A DNA stretch of 64,000 nucleotides from Flavobacterium sp. (GTDB taxonomy: Bacteria > Bacteroidota > Bacteroidia > Flavobacteriales > Flavobacteriaceae), in NCBI GenBank assembly GCA_010365135.1, contig JAAFGY010000003.1, positions 1 through 64,000 on the forward strand. The letters run 5' to 3'. Shown piece by piece: positions 60,491 to 64,000 of this stretch. Made by a program: the position numbers and the translations under genes. Every line of letters starts with the position of its first letter. Position 1 is the stretch's first letter. Under the pieces are notes generated by a model, which was given only the letters and a program-made list of their open reading frames with translations, was not told where the DNA came from and searched no databases.

Positions 60491-60916
60491 ATGCCAACCC
60501 CAATTTCAGAATGTTTGTATTGTCAAAACAACGAAACTTTACACCATTTGATGATAAAAATCTGTGATTTAGAAGTATCACAATTATTCTTGTTTAAAGA
60601 GCAATCCTATTTGGGTCGCTGCAATGTAGTTTACAAAGACCACGGAATTGAGTTTCACGAATTGAGCGACGACCAACGAAATGCCTTTATGCGCGATGTC
60701 GCAAGAGTTGGAAAAGCAATTGCAGCAGCCTATAATCCTACCAAAATTAATTATGGCGCTTATGCTGACACTATATCACACCTCCACATGCACATTGTGC
60801 CAAAATACAAAGATGGCTATGGTTTTGGTGGTGTTTTTGAAATGAACCCACAAAAAACCATACTATCCGATGCAGAATATGGTGTGATCATAGAAAAAAT
60901 AAAAGCGGAATTATAA
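60491..60916 (+). CDS. HIT family protein
   Basis: ISHLHMHIVPKY histidine triad. Confidence 0.9.
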   Translation: MPTPISECLYCQNNETLHHLMIKICDLEVSQLFLFKEQSYLGRCNVVYKDHGIEFHELSDDQRNAFMRDVARVGKAIAAAYNPTKINYGAYADTISHLHMHIVPKYKDGYGFGGVFEMNPQKTILSDAEYGVIIEKIKAEL

Positions 60917-60945
60917 AATTCGCTTCTTGAATGCTGACATAAACT

Positions 60946-60974
60946 AAAAAATCTGCTTTTCAGCAGATTTTTTA
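60946..60974. terminator. Bidirectional intrinsic terminator
   Basis: AAAAAATCTGCTTTTCAGCAGATTTTTT between convergent genes. Confidence 0.85.
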
Positions 60975-60980
60975 CTATGT

Positions 60981-61277
60981 TTAAACTTCTAACACGCTGT
61001 TTTCAGCACCTGCAAATTCGTTCCATTTATAAGAATCCGCTTGCGCATCGTTAATGAAATCACCATCAATTACATACTTAAATTCATAAGCTGCATCTTT
61101 TGGAATATCAAAAACACCTTTGAAAGTACCATTTTTTAATTTTGACAAAGACCCTTGTGTTGGACTCCAATTGTTAAAATCTCCGACAACCGAAGCAACA
61201 GTGGCTTCTTTCGCTTCAACTGAAAAAGTAACTTTACAGACTGGTTTTGTTTTTATAAATTGTTTTTTTATTGACAT
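60981..61277 (-). CDS. Isoamylase early-set/CBM48-like glycogen-recognition protein
   Basis: VASVVGDFNNWSPTQGSLSKLKNGTFKGVFDIPKDAAYEFKYVIDG. Confidence 0.85.
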   Translation of the reverse strand: MSIKKQFIKTKPVCKVTFSVEAKEATVASVVGDFNNWSPTQGSLSKLKNGTFKGVFDIPKDAAYEFKYVIDGDFINDAQADSYKWNEFAGAENSVLEV

Positions 61278-61513
61278 AACTATTTCATTTTTAGAATTAT
61301 GGCACAAAGAAAACAAATTCTCTGGAACTTTCTCTATTCACGATAAAGTTTTATCAGTTTCATAAAAAGTCCTTTGAAAATTAGTTAAATTCTTAAATTT
61401 CGTCAAATAAATTGCTGTATTCTAAACCGATAACATTTTCTTATTAAATAATGTTAGTAGAAAATAATGAAATTTCAAAATAAATTTTATCTTTATAATC
61501 AAAATCAAACTTT

Positions 61514-61855
61514 ATGGAAACCGAACAACACGAACTATATGAATATGCCCGAAAAAGATTGAAACAAAAAAAAGGACTTTATTTTCACTTTGTCTTATTA
61601 ATTTTAGGAAGTATTTTTTTGTTTATAGCTAACCATTTTTTGATCTTTGGAATCACTTCAAATTGGTGCGTTTGGGTCATTACATTTTGGATTTTCCTGT
61701 TTATTTTGCATTTTATCAAAGTGTATATCACAGATCGCTTTATGAATAAAAATTGGGAAAGAGAACAAATTAACAGGCTTGTGGCCAAACAGCAAATAAA
61801 AATTGACCAACTGCAAACACAATTAGAGGAAGATTCTACTAAAAACCTACTTTAA
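61514..61855 (+). CDS. 2TM domain-containing protein
   Basis: Two TM helices; YEYARKRLKQKKGLYFHFVLLILGS. Confidence 0.8.
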   Translation: METEQHELYEYARKRLKQKKGLYFHFVLLILGSIFLFIANHFLIFGITSNWCVWVITFWIFLFILHFIKVYITDRFMNKNWEREQINRLVAKQQIKIDQLQTQLEEDSTKNLL

Positions 61856-61858
61856 AAA

Positions 61859-62344
61859 ATGATTGTTATAATTGCGGCAGTCGCCCACAACAATGCTTTG
61901 GGAAAAAACAATGATTTACTCTGGCATTTGCCCAAAGATTTTAAGCGTTTTAAGGAAATTACGTCTGGACATTACATTATAATGGGCCGAAAAACTTTTG
62001 AAAGCTTTCCAAAACCTTTGCCCAATAGAACTCACGTTGTTATATCACGTCAAAAAAACTACCATCCGGAAGGTTGTATTGTTGTTGAAAATTTAGAAAA
62101 AGCCATTGCTATTTGCCCAAAAGGGGAGGACGTATTTATTATTGGCGGCGGCGAAATTTACTCACAATCGATTCCATTAGCGGATCAGCTCGACATTACT
62201 CGTGTCCATCATTCGTTTGATGCCGATGTTTTTTTCCCGAAAATAGATCCTAAAATATGGGAATTATCCTCCGAAACATTAAATCCAAAAGACGAAAAAC
62301 ATCTTTTTGATTATACTTTTCAAACATTTGTTAGAAGAAAATAA
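61859..62344 (+). CDS. folA: Dihydrofolate reductase
   Basis: MIVIIAAVAHNNALGKNNDLLWHLPKDFKRFKEITSGHYIIMGRKTFES. Confidence 0.96.
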   Translation: MIVIIAAVAHNNALGKNNDLLWHLPKDFKRFKEITSGHYIIMGRKTFESFPKPLPNRTHVVISRQKNYHPEGCIVVENLEKAIAICPKGEDVFIIGGGEIYSQSIPLADQLDITRVHHSFDADVFFPKIDPKIWELSSETLNPKDEKHLFDYTFQTFVRRK

Positions 62345-62467
62345 AGACAACCAATTTAACCGCTGATTCACAGATTTATTGAAAATATTCAAAAAAAAAT
62401 CTGCGAATCTGCGGTTACTCACTTATTTTCCAAAAATCTAGTTTACCTTTGCTTCAAATTCTAAAAA

Positions 62468-63199
62468 ATGTCAAAAAACATAACTCCATATAAAGATTCT
62501 ACTTTGAGCAAAAAGGAACAAGTTGCTTCAATGTTCGACACCATTTCCGGAAATTATGATAATCTTAATCGGGTTATTTCCTTTGGAATTGATGTGAAAT
62601 GGCGCAAGAAAGTCTTGCAAATGGTAGCCAAAACCAATCCTAAAACTATTTTGGATATTGCAACAGGAACGGGCGACTTGGCTATTTTAATGGCGCAAAC
62701 TAAGGCCGAAAGAATTATTGGGTTGGATATTTCGGCTGGAATGCTCGAAGTGGGAAAGCAAAAAATCCAAGACAAAAACTTATCAAAAACAATAGAAATG
62801 ATTTTGGCGGATTCGGAGAATATGCCTTTTGAAGATAACTATTTTGATGCCATTACGGTAGCTTTTGGTGTTCGAAATTTCGAGAATTTAGAGAAAGGTT
62901 TGACAGAAATCTTACGGGTTTTAAAGCCAAATGGAATATTTGTTATCTTAGAAACTTCGGTTCCTGAGAAAACACCTTATAAACAAGGCTATACTTTTTA
63001 TAGTAGAAATATATTGCCTATTATTGGGAAATTATTTTCAAAAGACAATGTTGCCTACGGATATTTATCTGAATCGGCGGCGGCTTTTCCTTATGGTGAG
63101 GCTTTGAACAATATTTTGAAAAAAATTGGGTTTATAGATGTAGTTGCGTTGCCACAAACATTTGGCGTAGCAACAATTTATTCAGCTTCCAAGAAATAA
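62468..63199 (+). CDS. ubiE: Demethylmenaquinone methyltransferase
   Basis: [56 protein letters not shown]. Confidence 0.96.
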   Translation: MSKNITPYKDSTLSKKEQVASMFDTISGNYDNLNRVISFGIDVKWRKKVLQMVAKTNPKTILDIATGTGDLAILMAQTKAERIIGLDISAGMLEVGKQKIQDKNLSKTIEMILADSENMPFEDNYFDAITVAFGVRNFENLEKGLTEILRVLKPNGIFVILETSVPEKTPYKQGYTFYSRNILPIIGKLFSKDNVAYGYLSESAAAFPYGEALNNILKKIGFIDVVALPQTFGVATIYSASKK

Positions 63200-63200
63200 T

Positions 63201-63920
63201 ATGAAAAAAATAGTCGTTATAATTTTATTAGTCATAGCCGTAAAAGGACAGGCACAAAAAGCTAACAGACTATTTAGCAGAGATCCGATTATTAATCTTG
63301 AAAATTTCCAAAAGCAAAGGTTGTATTTTGGGTTTTACTTGGGTTTTAATTCCTATGATTTCAAAATAGATTATAAAGCGGTGAACGAGGATATTCAAGT
63401 CAAAACAAGTACTGGTTTCAATGTGGGACTCGTTGCTGATTTAAAACTTCAAGAATACATTCGTTTGCGATTTGAACCGGGATTGTATTATACCAAAAGA
63501 GATTTTCAATATCCCGCAAGTTATTTTCCGCCAACACCCACGCCTTCGGATATGCTTCGGGAAGTTAACAGTACCAATCTCCACTTTCCGATATTGCTTA
63601 AATTTTTATCGCTTCGAACCGGAAACGTTCGGCCTTATTTGCTGGGAGGAGTTTCGGCAACTTTAAATTTGTCTAGTAATGCAAAATCAATTGACGATAA
63701 TTATGAGAACCGTTTTAGAGTAAAACCTTGGACGACAAATTATGAAATTGGTTTTGGCATTGACGTTTTTTCGGAATATTTTATATTTTCGCCTTCAATA
63801 AGAGGTGTTTTTGGAATTAACGACGAATTAATTCGCGATAATAATCTTAATAGTCCTTGGACTGGCAATATAGAATCGATAAAATCTAGAGCGGTTTTTA
63901 TCAACTTTACGTTCCACTAA
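63201..63920 (+). CDS. porT: PorT-family outer-membrane protein (type IX secretion associated)
   Basis: 239 aa; signal peptide; QRLYFGFYLGFNSYDFKIDYK beta-barrel pattern; immediately follows ubiE. Confidence 0.8.
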   Translation: MKKIVVIILLVIAVKGQAQKANRLFSRDPIINLENFQKQRLYFGFYLGFNSYDFKIDYKAVNEDIQVKTSTGFNVGLVADLKLQEYIRLRFEPGLYYTKRDFQYPASYFPPTPTPSDMLREVNSTNLHFPILLKFLSLRTGNVRPYLLGGVSATLNLSSNAKSIDDNYENRFRVKPWTTNYEIGFGIDVFSEYFIFSPSIRGVFGINDELIRDNNLNSPWTGNIESIKSRAVFINFTFH

Positions 63921-64000
63921 AAAAGAGTCGTCAGTGTTCATAAATTTGGTATTCACTATTAAAACGAATACAAAATCATGCTCTGCGAAATTCACTCAAA

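Noticed and set aside
1-64000. CRISPR array, prophage, transposase or defence island
   Set aside because: No regularly spaced repeats, no integrase, transposase or phage structural genes seen; gene content is mostly housekeeping.
1-64000. tRNA or rRNA genes
   Set aside because: No cloverleaf/T-loop motif or rRNA segment noticed on reading; a tRNAscan run would be needed to exclude them.

Overview
The window is a contiguous, AT-rich chromosomal segment from a Bacteroidetes genome, almost certainly Flavobacterium or a close relative. Supporting signs are gldA, a PorT-like gene after ubiE, GLPGLI and DUF3857 families, TAnnTTTG promoters, a split metH, and a metX-thrA fusion. Gene content from left to right: queA, aroA, a MazG-like gene, a tandem DUF3857/transglutaminase array (one member broken by a single in-frame stop), dtd, rsgA, an aromatic amino-acid operon (pheA, aminotransferase, tyrA, DAHP synthase/chorismate mutase), gldA, metF, metH in two genes, siroheme and sulfate assimilation genes, an Rrf2 regulator, a metZ-like gene, osmC, the metX-thrA fusion, metY, metK, an outer-membrane protein plus GLPGLI gene, a deoxynucleoside kinase, two pyrophosphatases, pdhB, etfBA, thyA, folA, ubiE and porT-like. 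No tRNA, rRNA, CRISPR, prophage or transposase gene was recognised. The most interesting content is regulatory and is not in the ORF track. (1) A pheA leader encodes two tandem Phe/Tyr-rich peptides, MKNQFYREFFFCSIKSAFSFG and MSTNQFYFSNTYYFFFRK, with mutually exclusive hairpins ending in a terminator just before pheA. (2) A metY leader encodes two related tandem Met/Cys peptides, MNFNVCNISKSMQEKSCGSFIA and MNILPQKQMNTCNVKSMICAKSMMSVCVC, each followed by an intrinsic terminator. (3) Two SAM-I riboswitches precede metH and metX-thrA, and a SAM-II riboswitch precedes metK. Methionine metabolism therefore appears to use three different RNA-based sensing strategies within about 20 kb. Other notable items are intergenic-type repeats that have entered the aroA and pheA reading frames, a Cys-rich tail on the membrane pyrophosphatase, a duplicated gene-end scar around a small lipoprotein gene, REP-like palindromes, and a structured intergenic element resembling a flavobacterial ncRNA. 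All calls were made by eye; no database search was run.
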